A stretch of DNA of 64,000 bases, taken from positions 434,001 to 498,000 of the forward strand of contig BGZK01000096.1 of NCBI GenBank assembly GCA_005406025.1, given 5' to 3'. Source of the stretch: Eumeta japonica (taxonomy: Eukaryota; Arthropoda; Insecta; Lepidoptera; Psychidae). The translations under genes and the position numbers were made by a program. Under the pieces are notes generated by a model. It was not told the origin of the DNA and made no database searches. It saw nothing but the letters and a program-made list of their open reading frames with translations. Below, in pieces: positions 10,401 to 22,021 of this stretch. How positions within the stretch are numbered: the first letter of the stretch is position 1; every line of letters starts with the position of its first letter.

Positions 10401-11469
10401 CATCATTCAATTTTGGTCTGCTTCTATATATTCATATTCATCTATGGTCTACTTTACGGAATTCAATGTAATGTTTGAAGTAAAACAATTACCATCTATA
10501 TATCATGTATGTGTAGTGAAAATTTCACGTTATTAAAAAAAAACCTTTTCTTCAAATTTTTCGTTAACAATATCTTCGAATGAATCTACAGATTTTGATG
10601 TATTTAGCAACAATCAATGTTGTTTTTTTAGGAAGAACCACTGATTAAATTCTGTAATTTATTTGTAGAGTTATTCAATAAATATTGTAAAATCACTTGC
10701 ATAAAAATTTTTTCTCCGGCTTTTTTTAAACGAACCCTCCCTTTTTATGCGATTTGCGGCAGTCGATACAAACATTTAGTAAAAGAGCTGATTAGATTTG
10801 GCATCAATCAGTAGAGTAGGCTTAAAAATTATTTGATAAAAACTTCATTTTTTAATTTTTTCTAAATCAATCAGTCAAAATTACGTCAATTTTTTATGAA
10901 ATCTAAGTTGAGTAGACCACTTTCAAATGTCGTAAATTGTGCTTCTATCGGTCAACCCATTCAAAAGTTACGAGAGCTTTGCACACACGTACGTACAGAC
11001 ATCATTCGGGAAATTGTTTAAATAAATATCTAAAACCCTAAAAACTCAAGATCCAATGAAAACACAATTTTAAAATCTTAAAATGAAAACAGCAACTTCC
11101 CAATCTTTGAAATTCTTTAAATTTCCTAACGGCAAATTGATAAGATGTTGCAAATAAAATAAAGTTCCATTTACCTGATTTTACAATGATAATACATAAA
11201 CGTCAAGGATAAACATTTGAAAAAAAAAATTAAATTTCATTGAAGTAGTAATAGATGGCTACGTAGTGCCAAGTAGAGTTCGACCAAACAATAGCTTAGA
11301 TTTTATATTCCCAAATATAATGGCCAAGGACATTCAACTACAATTTTTTTTACATAAAACATCATTTACACAAAGGTTTTAAATCAATAGCATTTTTAAT
11401 TGATGGCACTTTAACTGACCGCCAAACGAAATTTAATTCGTCAGTGCTAAAGTTATGGTATATATACAT

Positions 11470-11770
11470 AATAATAAAGTCCTTTATTCCGATAATTAAT
11501 AGTAACGAAAATGTGTATATATAAATTTACAAAATGTCCCTAATCTCAGTTTGCCTCTTGGCATAGGCCTCCTCTAGTGATTTCCACTGTAATCTGTCCT
11601 GTGCTACCCTGGTCCACAAATGACCAGCTGTCATTTTGATGTCGTCCATCCATCTTCTCCTCTGACGCCCGTGACTCCTATTACCATCTCCTGTGTATCA
11701 TTCGGTCACTGCCTTGCTCTGTTTTCTCCCTGAGTATCTCACATCATATGGCCTGTCCACCTAGAAATTA
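11470..11770 (-). mobile_element. non-LTR retrotransposon (LINE), 3' end fragment
   Basis: On the minus strand the region ends a reverse-transcriptase ORF with WMDDIKMTAGHLWTRVAQDR and LQWKSLEEAYAKRQTEIRD, then a TAA. A short AT-rich 3' end follows with AATAAAGGACTTTATTATTA. Upstream, WTGHM and GRQRRRW-like pieces are frameshifted. This is the typical C-terminus of LINEs found throughout Lepidoptera. The element is truncated at its 5' end and dead. Confidence 0.8.
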
Positions 11771-11779
11771 TGATTTTAG

Positions 11780-14566
11780 AAAGAAAACTAAGCTTACGGA
11801 TATTCTAAGCCAAATAGACCGGCAGAAATGGAGGTGGACGGTACATATATTTCCCTAGAATTGGTCTCATATAGTTTTGAAATGACAAGGTCATAAATGT
11901 AAAGCCATGAACATGTCATATCTGACATACACAAACAAAACCTACCATAGCTTGGATAATGGACAATGCAAATAACAATACTTTCGCATTTGAAAATAAA
12001 CAAAAGATTCATATTCTATAACCTCTTTACGAGGAAAATTATTTTATTCACGTTTGTAGTTCATAATAATATATTTCTGTCCTTGACTTCTTTTACGCTT
12101 TATAATGCTTATGAAAAATAAAAACTTTGGTATAGTCCTTCTTCAGTTTCTTGTTGTGCAATGAAAAGTAATTACCTGTCATAATTGCTTCTTCTCATAT
12201 AGCCATATTTTTTTAATTGATGACAAAGTTTTGTTTATTTAACAATGATTTTCACGAATTGAAGTGATGCACTTTAAACAAGCAGCGGCAGATTTTGCAT
12301 TTGACAATATGAGAGAAAATATTTTTGACAAAAGCCAGCTCTATGTGATATTGCATATAAATACTCGATAGTTCAGCCATAATCAAAGTCTTTGGACCTT
12401 TTGTCTCATTATAAATTAATTAGAGAAACCATTAAACAATCCATAAAATGCCTGAATTGACTTGATTGAGAAACTTGCATTTTGCAAATGAACAAAATGA
12501 TTGAAATGACCATGTTATTTAATTGTAAAAAGAACGCAGTGTATAATGAATTGTATGGGAGCATGTCATAAGTTTAGTAGGGTGTGTGATTATATGGGTT
12601 TTCAGTATCATTAAAAAAAGTTATAAACAGAAACTTGTTTAAACTGCTTATGAAGAAAATAACTAAAAAGTTTTAACAGGCAGTGATTTATTGAAAGTTA
12701 ATAGTTACTGAATTGAGAAATCATAATCGGTTAACAATCAATAAATATTTAAGAGCATTAAATAATGAGTAATATTTAAATAAATGTCTGCACCTCACTA
12801 ATGAACACCACATATGGTTGTACAATTCAGTGATTATTAACTATCAATTAAACTCCTAGCTTGTTTTATACTTTTTTACTTATTGTATTATATATCACAT
12901 TTAAACAATGTACTTGTTCTACCAAATAATTTGTTTAGATACTTTCAATATATGCTGTAGTAAAATAACGAAACAAACTATTTAGTTCAAACTGGTATTT
13001 CTATGATAAATATTAACCTACATAACTAATTATTTTTCATCATAAGCAGAAAAAAATTTAGGTACATTATGGTGCATGTGTGCAAGATGTGTGTTGAAAT
13101 AGACTTATGCCATAAGAAAGTTATGATTCAGTATTTTTTACTCTTTTATAGTCAATAAAATATTTGACAGTTTTTGATATGTGTATGCAAAGAATAACTT
13201 ATGCACAATGTCAATAGGATACAAAGTAAAAAAAATTGTAAATTTGATATGAACAATTTATTTGAATATTTTATATATGATATGATTTCTGTACTTTATT
13301 ACATTATTCACCAACTAGATTTGAGTCAACTAGAATATTTAATGAGTATCTTAAATTATGGTAGCGATTAAATTACTATTTACAAATTCATAAAAATGAA
13401 CATAATCTTAGAACAATATCTAACAGAAGGAAAAGTGAAATATATTTAAATTTTTAAAACATAATGTTATCTACATAAATGTAGACATAAATGTACACTA
13501 CACAATTGGAACCTTAGGAATCAACATTATTTAATAGTTTAATTTTAAATAGGCAACATTCTCATTCAGCATAATAATACATTTTATTAAACTTACCTAT
13601 ATTTAAAATTCTATTCAATGTACAGGTGAAAATTAAAAAAACTGTATTACAGCTAATAAGAAAATCTAAATGGAGTTCTCTTAGCACATTGGTATTATGT
13701 ATCACTAGACACGTTAAAAATTTAATAAAAGTCAGTCTCGCCTATCGCTCGTCGCATAACAGTAGCTAACTGTGACGGCGTGCACTGTACAAAATCGATA
13801 ACTACAATTCTGAAAGCTTGGTTCACACGACTTATGTAACTACACGTATATTCCATAAACAGAAAGGCAATTCTAAGGTATCACACTAGGACGTACAAAG
13901 ATGGACGATTTAACAAAGTTCAATAGTGAGGGATATCTATTATCATAGTTTTATATACCATGTGAACCACTTTTTAAATTCCTAACTAGTATCATTTCAT
14001 TCCTTAAATATTAATAAAATCAAGCTTTATGCGTTACAACTCGCAACGTGCATACATTGTTTCACAGCCTTACAACAGTCGTTCCAAGCTCTCGGTCATC
14101 GTTCAGACAATATAAAATTGAAAGCGTCATTGAAATTGAAAAAAAAAGTTTATCCCAAAATTAACATAATTTTCGCAGTCTCAACAAAAAAATATATATA
14201 CCAAAATAAGGTCATGATCCATATTATTAATTACTTCATAAACATAGAAAATTACAATAATCTTAAAGAAATAGGAATGGTTTTGAATTATATTTACGTT
14301 TCATATTTATCACAATAATAAATATTTTTTTTATAATTTCGTAAGCGTCCATAGTCAATACAATTAATTAGTAGCACATGTCAAATTATTTTGTATAGGA
14401 TCAGCATTTTTACTACTCAATACTATTTTAACATACAAAATGTGGCAGTTTTCAGTTTTGCTACATTTTAGATTGTAAGCAAGAATTAAAAAAAAAAAAG
14501 AGTGACATTGTTATATTTTAACAGCACGACTTAACATTTAAATACTATATAATATTTTAGCTAAAT
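11780..14566. other. AT-rich spacer and probable 3' UTR of the coiled-coil gene
   Basis: There is no supported gene. The part just left of 14567 is presumably 3' untranslated sequence. A minus-strand AATAAA is present at about 13584-13589, too far from the stop to be certain. A small GC-richer patch at 13740-13800 has no recognisable feature. Confidence 0.45.
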
Positions 14567-15019
14567 TCATGTGGCCAAAGAATCTTCATATACTTTCTGT
14601 GTATCATCATGTCTTTCGGCAAAATTCATACTTTCAAAATATTGTTGAGGCTTGCCATTCCATAGCGAGTCCTCACTGTAATGTTTGCTATCGTCATGAG
14701 AATTGAGCGACTTTAAATTTAAATTGCTCACATCAATGGAGTCAGCAGTTCCATAGAGAATCGATTTAGATAGTTCGAGCGCTAGGTTTTGTGGACTCTC
14801 ATATGCTAGTCTGTAGTCAGCTTTGCGCGTAGTTATAGGAAGAGGTTTCTGAGATAATCTGGAGAAGAAAAATTGGTGGTGCATGAGACGATCTGTCCTG
14901 GTGAGATATTCGGTGATGAGTTCACACGCTTCCTCGGAGTCGCGGCGCACCGTCACGAAGTTGAGTGAATCGTGGTATGAATCCTGATGTGTTTTGCATG
15001 AACTTCTTTGTCGGCAGCT
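14567..15019 (-). CDS. terminal coding exon, coiled-coil gene or separate short transcript
   Basis: Acceptor TATTTGACAG|AGC opens 150 codons to a TGA at 14567-14569. The sequence begins SCRQRSSCKTHQDSYHDSLN, has a helical acidic part (SEEACELITEYLTRTDRLMH), and ends DDTQKVYEDSLAT. The acceptor takes phase 0. It fits the donor ATGTCGATC|GTAAGT at 16030, whose upstream frame has its own ATG codons, so this exon may belong to a transcript starting near 16.1 kb. The 16370 exon could reach it only by using an internal donor before its stop (AACAAG|GTGCGC, also phase 0). I do not recognise the domain. Confidence 0.68.
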   Translation of the reverse strand, partial: SCRQRSSCKTHQDSYHDSLNFVTVRRDSEEACELITEYLTRTDRLMHHQFFFSRLSQKPLPITTRKADYRLAYESPQNLALELSKSILYGTADSIDVSNLNLKSLNSHDDSKHYSEDSLWNGKPQQYFESMNFAERHDDTQKVYEDSLAT

Positions 15020-18000
15020 CTGTCAAATACATGTCATAGCATATTACTCATTCAATAGAAATTCTAAATGCAACAAATATAATAAGCATACTATGAATAT
15101 ATCTGAAACACACCTGTAAGAATTTTTAGCACTAAAGATTTTATTATATAATTGTGTTTATAGCATAATATTGACGAAATTATACATTTAGAATTATAAA
15201 TGATATTACTTATAAAATAAGTACATGGACTATACATATAAAGGATATTAGCTAGAATTACAAAGTAAATTGTAGTATTTATGGTATTTAAAACAAATAC
15301 TCAAAAAATGGTACAAGAACAAATTTTCTTAACATTGTGCTTTACGGTCTCAAACTACTGTGTAAAAAAAGTATGTATGTCAGTGCCGAGTGATTCAAAA
15401 TATTATATTTAATTTTATATATGCCACTATGTCAATAACATAACATAAACTGAAATTTGCAAATTATTCTAAAATTCATAAAACTCAAAATACAAATAAA
15501 CATGTCTTAGGTGCCTAATAGTGACGATAATATATACCAACATTTATTGTAACTTAATATGTTTAATTGTACTAGCATAAAAAATTATAAACAAAATAAT
15601 TTACAATTCAAAAAAAATAAACTTAAAGGTCAATTTAATAATATCTCTAATTCAATTAAAGGCTAGTTCATGTTAACATAATAAAAATCATTTTCCAAAT
15701 TCAAAGTTGTGTAACATGTAAACATGCCTGCTTTTAACCCTCTACCAAAATTGCTTAAGGAATACAGTGTTATGCTTAACTACCAAATGAAAAAACAAAG
15801 GAAAATTAAAAAAGTAAGTGTTAGTCCATGGAATAGCTTCGTTAATAAACAAATAAGGAAAAATAAAATTGAAAACTACAGTAGAATTATTTCTTTAAAT
15901 TCCATATTTTAATAGAATTAATGTCTTCCATGGATAAACATGAATGAAAGGAAAAGGAAAGTCTAATCTAAATTAAATTAATAACAAACACAAAAGCAAA
16001 GTAAAAAGCATGAAGAAACCAAAACTTACGATCGACATAATGGCATGTGTACTATGTGGACGTTGTGGGCGACGGGCACGGGCGGCTCTCTCGCGGCTTG
16101 TGGACCAAAACCGACACATGAGAACAGTCACAGTAGAGCGGACGAGGGCGAGGACGGATCGGCATGAGGCGCGGAGCACGGGGCGTTCCCGCACAAGGGG
16201 TTAATGCGCTCGGTTATGTTGGACACGGTGCACTCCGTCACACTGGGTGAATTTAGCCACAAGTTATATCTAAAGGGCGTTTCAGTTCGGTGCGAATGAT
16301 AGTTAGTCGTATGAGGGATGGGGTCGGGAGGCTCCGGCGGTCAAGCCGCAGGCAGTGCCCTGGCGGAGATCACGAGGAACCGTTATCTTTGAAATTGAAC
16401 CATGTATTCCAAAAAGAGCGGGGGCGCACCTTGTTCTCCTCCCTTTGCGGGGGATTAGTCCTGCGGATCGGGACGGATGAGGTTTTCTTGGCGCCGTTGG
16501 TGGAGTCCTTTTTGACGGAGTTGTAGGAGTCGTTGCGCGCACTGCGCGTCAAAGAGTGCCGATGGCTGCGACACGAGTGCGCAGAGGGCGGTCGTGCAGG
16601 CGACTCTCCGCTGCGAGAGCGGTACGATACGCTGTCGCGGGTAGGCGCGGGCACGGGGGTGGCGGCAGGAGCAGGAGGCGGTGCGCGACCCACGGGCGGT
16701 TTGGGTGCGGCACCCTTATGCGCAGCCGTGTGGAGAGGGATGCGACTGGGCCGGCTGCGGCGTGGCGTCTCAGCAATACGCGCCTCGGCGGAGTCGCCGG
16801 GTGCATCCGGCATCTGTAGTGGCTCCATATCCCTCATACTGCTGTGTTCACGACTCCGTGACACCACCGATGCCTCGCCCTCATTAGATCGCTGTTTCCC
16901 TTCAAACATTCTCACTCTAGCTTTGGTTCCCTCCAGTTCAATACTCTTCTCTTCCAACTATAATAAGAACAAATAGTATTTAGTAAATCGACAAAACATA
17001 CTTTGTCTATATTACAATAAGCATCGAATATATGTCACCTGAAATTTGAGGTCGTCGTTCTCCTCTCGCGTACGCTCGAGCCGTTCGAGCAGTTCTGCGC
17101 GTTGTGCTATAGCACGACAGAGTCGCCCTGATAAAACCTGTAAAATTATTTTTATATTAAATGAGAATCACATTATCTACACTAAGAATTTTTTGTGTGT
17201 GTTTTAAGTACCTTATAATACTGATTAAAAGATGTCCAATAAGTATTAAGACATATTTTATCCACGTAGTACTGGCCATACATAATAAATTTAAAAAATA
17301 AACATCATATAATCTGTTGTTCATATTTATTTAGCTATTGCTGTTTTATTACTAAAATGAAGCTACAAGAACAGGAAATATTGGCGAATCGTGTAATTCA
17401 ATTTTATTAATTAAATGGTAAATTTGCCACTGCTGCTAAGAAGTAAGGAGGTAATTTCATTCCAACAACGTACATTGTTGTACATTCCAACAATGTACGT
17501 TGTTGGACTGAAATTATTTTTTGTATGAATGGCACGAAGTTGGGACGTAGACGTAGGGGTCGCTCATTACCGCTGGGCCGTAAGAAATAGTAATGAGGTC
17601 ATGTAATGTTATTATAATATCACATGCAATCTATATAAGTTTTTAGCAGTAGTGAATTTTACACGTTATGCATTCATACTATAATCTGGTACACTAGTTA
17701 TTAAAATACTGAATATATTGCAGAATATAGCGCAAAATATAATGAACAAAGCCAAAGTTACAAATTAAGTTTGCAGCAGTCTTACACTTTAAGTGTAGAC
17801 TTCTTTTAGTATGTAAATTGGATAGTTATATTTTAGAATATTTTTTTGCTTAAAAGCTTTTGAGTGTAAACAATAGTATTTATGGTGTTTATAATTTTCT
17901 TATACCATATTATGAGACTATATTATACTAGTTTATTTTATCATGGTACAATTAGGTAATTATTCTAACCACCTTTATTATTTAATAAAATATCCAGTCC

Positions 18001-21000
18001 ATAATATTTAAATAAAAGATCCCGGCAAGGTTCTAACACGTTAAAGAATGGCTTGTAATTATAAAAAAGTGATTTCCTGCATTTAATAACAGTATCTTTT
18101 TTGATAGTGTGGAATCCAATTGAATAGGTCAAGGCCGATGATGTAATTTATAATGATATTTACCATTAAATCATATACTGACTGTTAAAATTCTTTTTTA
18201 AGTGTGAATATACTTGGTATAGGATTAACATGTTATTTGTTTTTCATAATTATTTATAATACATGCAATTAACCTTTACCGCTCTTAATTTCAAATCATT
18301 CATAATAAAGTCATATTTACATAATTTTAGAAGCATTAAGATAGAGAAACAAGGTGGACAAACTGTATTACTTGCAAGTGGGCATGCACATCACACTTCA
18401 GAGACACACAGATTCACTGTATGTATTGTATTGTGATTTTTATGTCAAATCACTAGCTGTACTGTACAAATACCACGGGTATAATTTTAGCAAAATGACA
18501 ACATGTGTTTTATATATAATAGTCTGATATAGCTCTCTATAAAATAAACACTAGCAATAAAATTAACTATAGCAACAAGAATATTTAGATAATCTTGTTG
18601 CCTTAGTAATAACATGTAACTAAAAAAATACTAGTAAAATTCAATAATATAATATTTAATGTGGACAAACATTTTTATATATTTTCTGTAAATATATTGC
18701 CCTGAAAAAATTGATAACAACTTTTAAGTTATTTAAATCATGTAGAAAATCTTATATTTTCTGAAGATTAAAGTCACTTTTTCATTAAAAAAAAATCGTA
18801 TTTGATAATTTGATTGCACTTCCCACTAAAATAAACGCATTTACTTATTTAATCAAATGGGTTTCCCATTACTCATATCTAGGTAAATATGTATTTCTTC
18901 ACAAATAAAACTTATTTGTAAAGATATTAATATGGCTTTTACTATTGACCAGAATAAGATTAAAAAAAATTAAATAACCTATATGGAACTATCGCATGAA
19001 ATGGAACTGAGGCTTGGTAATATACATAAGGTTTATTTTTAATTTAAGAAAAATGTAAATACTTTCGAATTCAAAAATGTCTTCCGTATAGATATCATTC
19101 ATGAGGGTTTGTCAAAACTCATTGAAATTTTTTGGTCAAATAATATTGCCCCCTTTATTCTTGCTTATTGAACTTCAATACGGCACCTGACTTTATATAA
19201 AACTTAATACAAAGCTTTTTTTATCTAAAAAGAGGGAATAGTTATTTTATTATTTTTATTTTAGCTTACTATAAAAATAAACAGGATAATTATAAATGTA
19301 TTAAACTACCAACAAAGAGGTCATAAGTCAGCTGTAATGTTGGTGCTTGACATATAAAATACATGTTCAAATTTATTTTGGCAAAGAATCTTCACTAGTT
19401 TACATACAATTCATTATTTTTAACAAACTTTTATTTTATTTTCACTTTTTTGCTTATACATAGCTTTTATATTTTCCTAAATATAATATTTTATGTGTAA
19501 ATCAATTACCCTATTCAAAAGGTAATGAAATGAAGAAGTGAAAAAGCTATGATATACAGGGCGATGAAAAGACAAGAAAAAAAAGGATTTATACTCAACA
19601 TACCCCAAAATTTCAATTACATTATAGCACACAAAATACATGTAATGCTATAAATTTTTAGAAATGGCTTTTTGAAAATTATGACTTTATAAAATAAACA
19701 CATGTTACGAAATTGGGGCTCAATCTCAATGAAGTTATGTTATGTGAATACATTATTGAAATTATCAGCCATATTTCAATCTGCAAAAAAATCATGACAG
19801 ATTTCGTATTGGCAATTATTATTGATAAGCTCCACATAAAAAATATTGCAAGTCTCATAATTTTACAGATTACTTCTAAATCTGTCCAGCGTCAATCTAT
19901 TATTAACTTGGTAACACACAAACTAAACAATTACAGCAGATTAGTACATCACTAGTTATTTGAATTTGAATTAGTCTAAAAGGAAAACTAGCAATTGTTA
20001 TGCATGTATTTAATTTGAAGGAAACTCACCTGAGCCATGACTGTAGATGTGAGAAGTTGTCTTTGGAGTTCGACGGGACTGCTCTCTTGGAGAATCGCCG
20101 CGAACTTTTTAGAGGGCGTGCTGCTGACCTTCGGCGGGCGCGATGACGTGCCGAGCACCTGGTCGAGACGACCCAGCATTTCTTGAGTAATCCGCGGCGG
20201 CGGCGTGCTGGCAGCGGGTGGGCTGCCTGGTGACGCTTCGACCAAACGCGCGGCCACCTCCGCCTCCAGCTCGGCCGAACGCGCCAGGAGAACGTCCCGT
20301 TCCCGTCGCAACCGACGCGACTCGTCACACGCACATTCGACGCATCCCGTAGAAAGTGCTCGCGCGAAGGATTCCTCAGCCGTGTCGGATTCACGGGGAG
20401 CGGGCGAGTGCCGTTCATCGAGCTCGCCTCGCAGTAATTCGGCTTCATCTCGCAATCGTTGCCCCTTGCGCTGGATGACGTCAAGCAGCGCCCACAGTTC
20501 GTCTTCAACTGGGCGCGAGCGTGACGCGGAGGCGGTGGCGGAAGCGGAGGCATCTTTACCGCAGGAAGTTTCCGTGCTAAAACCGGAGTCCTGTACGGAG
20601 GGCTGCGGCTTGGTGCGCGTGGTGTCCCCCGCGCTGCCGGCCAACTTGCGACGAACGCGTACTCCCGGTTCCCAGTCGCGTCGCACGCCGCTCGCAGGGG
20701 TCGAAGGTGCCATCTTCGACCGCAGATTAGGGAATGTCTCGATGACGAGGTCGCGAAACTCAAGTAGGGCACCGACCTCATTCTGGAGTTCCTGTAATTA
20801 TATACATAAAATTGTATAAATAAAATACTCATATAAGTAAAAACGTTGGAGTTTTTGGCGATTGTGTGATTGTTTCTTTTGTAATAATAATATAACATAT
20901 AAAAAAGATAATATTCTTTACATGTACATAACAAAAAAAAATAATTGTACACGGTTTATAATTACGTAATATTTTTTTTTAATGCGTATTTTAATTACCG

Positions 21001-21732
21001 TGTTATAAACAAACCTATAAAAAAGCTCGCTGTTATAAACCTTCAGATAGATTCATTTTAATATCATTATCACCAATAAATGCAATAAAAATTATTTATA
21101 TCCACATTTTCCAATATATAGTAATCAAACTACTATATAAAATCTGTTGTTAGTTTCTTTTAGTCTATTACAATTAAAAATGTATGTAAAGAAGTCTAGA
21201 GTAGATCTGTCCAGTGAAATAAGATTTATTTTTTTAAGAGTCATAAAGCACTTAAAACCATTCTGTACTTTTGCTTTCGCTTCATCACAATTGTATTGTT
21301 TAACAATTGCGATGAAGCCAAATGTACGAAATCGTTGTTGCTCACTTAATTTTGCCTGACTAGGTCAGTTAGTGGCATTTTAGCAGTTTTTCGTAATTCC
21401 AATATACTTCTGAGATATTAAAAAAAAATAAATAGATAAATCTTAATACAAAAAATAATAACACTAACGGAATATTAAGCACTGGAACAGAGAAAAACGA
21501 AAAGTAATTTTTGCAATTCACATCGTATACCTACCAAACGAACAGAGGACAAGTTAATCACGAACTCTTTCAATAATAGTAAAGAACATCAACACATACA
21601 CACCTGGAGCGCGACAAGAGACTTGGCCTGCTCTGAGATGAGGTAGTCGTAGGCGCCTGGCGGTGAGCGCAGCTGCAGGCACTCCATGCCCGACCCGCCC
21701 GAGCCGCCGCTGGCGCTGTCCGCGCTGCCCGC
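14567..21732 (-). CDS. coiled-coil protein with SxIP motif (unidentified; partial gene model)
   Basis: Minus-strand exons 21732-21604, 20791-20030, 17137-17039 and 16957-16370 join in phase 0 to give 525 residues, ending at a TGA at 16370-16372. A further coding exon, 15019-14567, supplies another C-terminus. The protein has a Gly/Ser-rich lead, a helical stretch (SLVALQELQNEVGALLEFRD), a Ser/Pro-rich linker, two Glu/Arg-rich coiled coils (ELWALLDVIQRKGQRLRDEA and ELLERLERTREENDDLKF), and a basic Pro/Ser tail. The tail contains SRPSRIPLH, an SxIP motif with basic neighbours of the kind that binds EB1 at growing microtubule ends. This suggests a cytoskeletal scaffold, but that is inference from one motif. 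I cannot name the family. The coding exons are GC-rich (third positions especially), unlike the AT-rich introns. The start codon was not located. Confidence 0.72.
16030..16119 (-). CDS. candidate alternative first exon feeding the 15019 exon
   Basis: From the ATG at 16117-16119 the frame MCRFWSTSRERAARARRPQ continues to THAIMSI and ends at the strong donor GTAAGT in phase 0, which suits the acceptor at 15019. The surrounding 16.0-16.3 kb is GC-rich, as for a promoter. No good acceptor lies directly upstream, which favours a first exon over an internal one. Either the outer ATG or the inner one (Met-Ser-Ile) could start the protein. Confidence 0.4.
16370..16957 (-). CDS. coiled-coil gene exon with SxIP motif and in-exon stop
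   Basis: Acceptor CTTATTATAG|TTG starts LEEKSIELEGTKARVRMFEG, which continues the coiled coil. A 150-residue Ser/Pro/Arg-rich tail follows with SRPSRIPLHTAAHKG (SxIP), PVGRAPPPAPAATP, and a final VRPRSFWNTWFNFKDNGSS before TGA. The tail is basic and likely disordered. The first codon is TTG (Leu), not a start. The internal AACAAG|GTGCGC could act as an alternative donor. Three overlapping long frames on the plus strand (16290-16526, 16533-16976, 16556-16819) are by-products of its GC-rich codons. Confidence 0.78.
   Translation of the reverse strand: MEEKSIELEGTKARVRMFEGKQRSNEGEASVVSRSREHSSMRDMEPLQMPDAPGDSAEARIAETPRRSRPSRIPLHTAAHKGAAPKPPVGRAPPPAPAATPVPAPTRDSVSYRSRSGESPARPPSAHSCRSHRHSLTRSARNDSYNSVKKDSTNGAKKTSSVPIRRTNPPQREENKVRPRSFWNTWFNFKDNGSS
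17039..17137 (-). CDS. coiled-coil gene 99-bp exon
   Basis: Acceptor AATTTTACAG|GTT and donor TTTCAG|GTGACA bound exactly 33 codons, VLSGRLCRAIAQRAELLERL followed by ERTREENDDLKFQ. This is a heptad-type helix that continues straight into LEEKSIELEG of the next exon, with phase 0 at both ends. Confidence 0.85.
17138..20029. other. 2.9-kb intron of the coiled-coil gene
   Basis: This stretch is very AT-rich. Apart from the hairpin near its 3' end I saw no repeat, exon or RNA gene. The 80-codon plus-strand frame at 19713-19955 has random-looking composition. Confidence 0.6.
17452..17516. repeat. intronic 29-bp hairpin, one mismatch
   Basis: The arms 17452-17480 and 17488-17516 pair at 28 of 29 positions around a 7-base loop (tacattc). 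The inner 20 bases, TCCAACAACGTACATTGTTG, are perfect. The hairpin lies in the intron between the 20030 and 17137 exons. It could be a small foldback element or a source of double-stranded RNA. Confidence 0.8.
20030..20791 (-). CDS. coiled-coil gene main exon (254 codons)
   Basis: Acceptor TATAATTACAG|GAA and donor ATGGCTCAG|GTGAGT bound 254 codons in phase 0. It reads ELQNEVGALLEFRDLVIETF, then a linker with SVQDSGFSTETS and Ala/Ser repeats, then EDELWALLDVIQRKGQRLRD, ESRRLRRERDVLLARSAELE, and ITQEMLGRLDQVLG. Helical blocks alternate with Pro/Ser-rich spacers. The apparent start Met at 20713 is internal, because the helix runs across it from upstream. Long frames on the plus strand (20205-20819) and in another minus frame (20026-20952) overlap it and are by-products of its composition. 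Confidence 0.85.
21604..21732 (-). CDS. coiled-coil gene upstream exon (43 codons)
   Basis: Acceptor TTCGGTGCAG|GCG and donor CTCCAG|GTGTGT bound 43 codons, AGSADSASGGSGGSGMECLQ and then LRSPPGAYDYLISEQAKSLV, ending ALQ in phase 0. The Met within it could be a start in some transcripts. Upstream exons were not found with certainty: candidates at 29958 (phase 0, fits) and 41679-41757 (phase 1, does not fit directly) are listed separately. Confidence 0.78.
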
Positions 21733-22021
21733 CTGCACCGAACGATGTCCAATTCAAAATAACGCTCTTTTACAATTTTTACAATGAAAATAATTGTGCG
21801 TCTTTGGTTGCTCATAATCTTTTCTTAGCGTAAATGCTTTCGGTTATCCCTCACTATTCGGTTATCACGCACCCTGTCACGACATACTCATTTAAGGTCC
21901 GGTAACATAAGTGTTCATTAAATTCCAGTATAAATAAAATGGCTTTGTATAATAATAATTTCGTAGTTTCTAAATTACAAAATAAAATGTTACATTTCGC
22001 AAGCAGCAAATATTTAATTTT

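Noticed and set aside
16533..16976. Plus-strand 147-codon frame and its overlapping partners
   Set aside because: It is antisense to the spliced minus-strand exon 16957-16370, which has splice sites, in-phase neighbours and a coiled-coil pattern. The plus frames are Arg/Gly-rich by-products of GC-rich codons.
20205..20819. 204-codon plus frame rich in Ser and Arg
   Set aside because: It is antisense to the main coiled-coil exon, with no splice sites of its own.
20026..20952. 308-codon minus frame, longest in the window
   Set aside because: It runs through the acceptor at 20791 and uses a different frame from the exon that joins in phase to 21604 and 17137. Its first third is intron (Tyr/Phe-rich) and the rest is Arg/Pro-rich shift product.
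21570..21815. 81- and 67-codon minus frames over the 21604-21732 exon
   Set aside because: They are in the wrong frames: only the frame giving ...SEQAKSLVALQ continues into the next exon without a stop.
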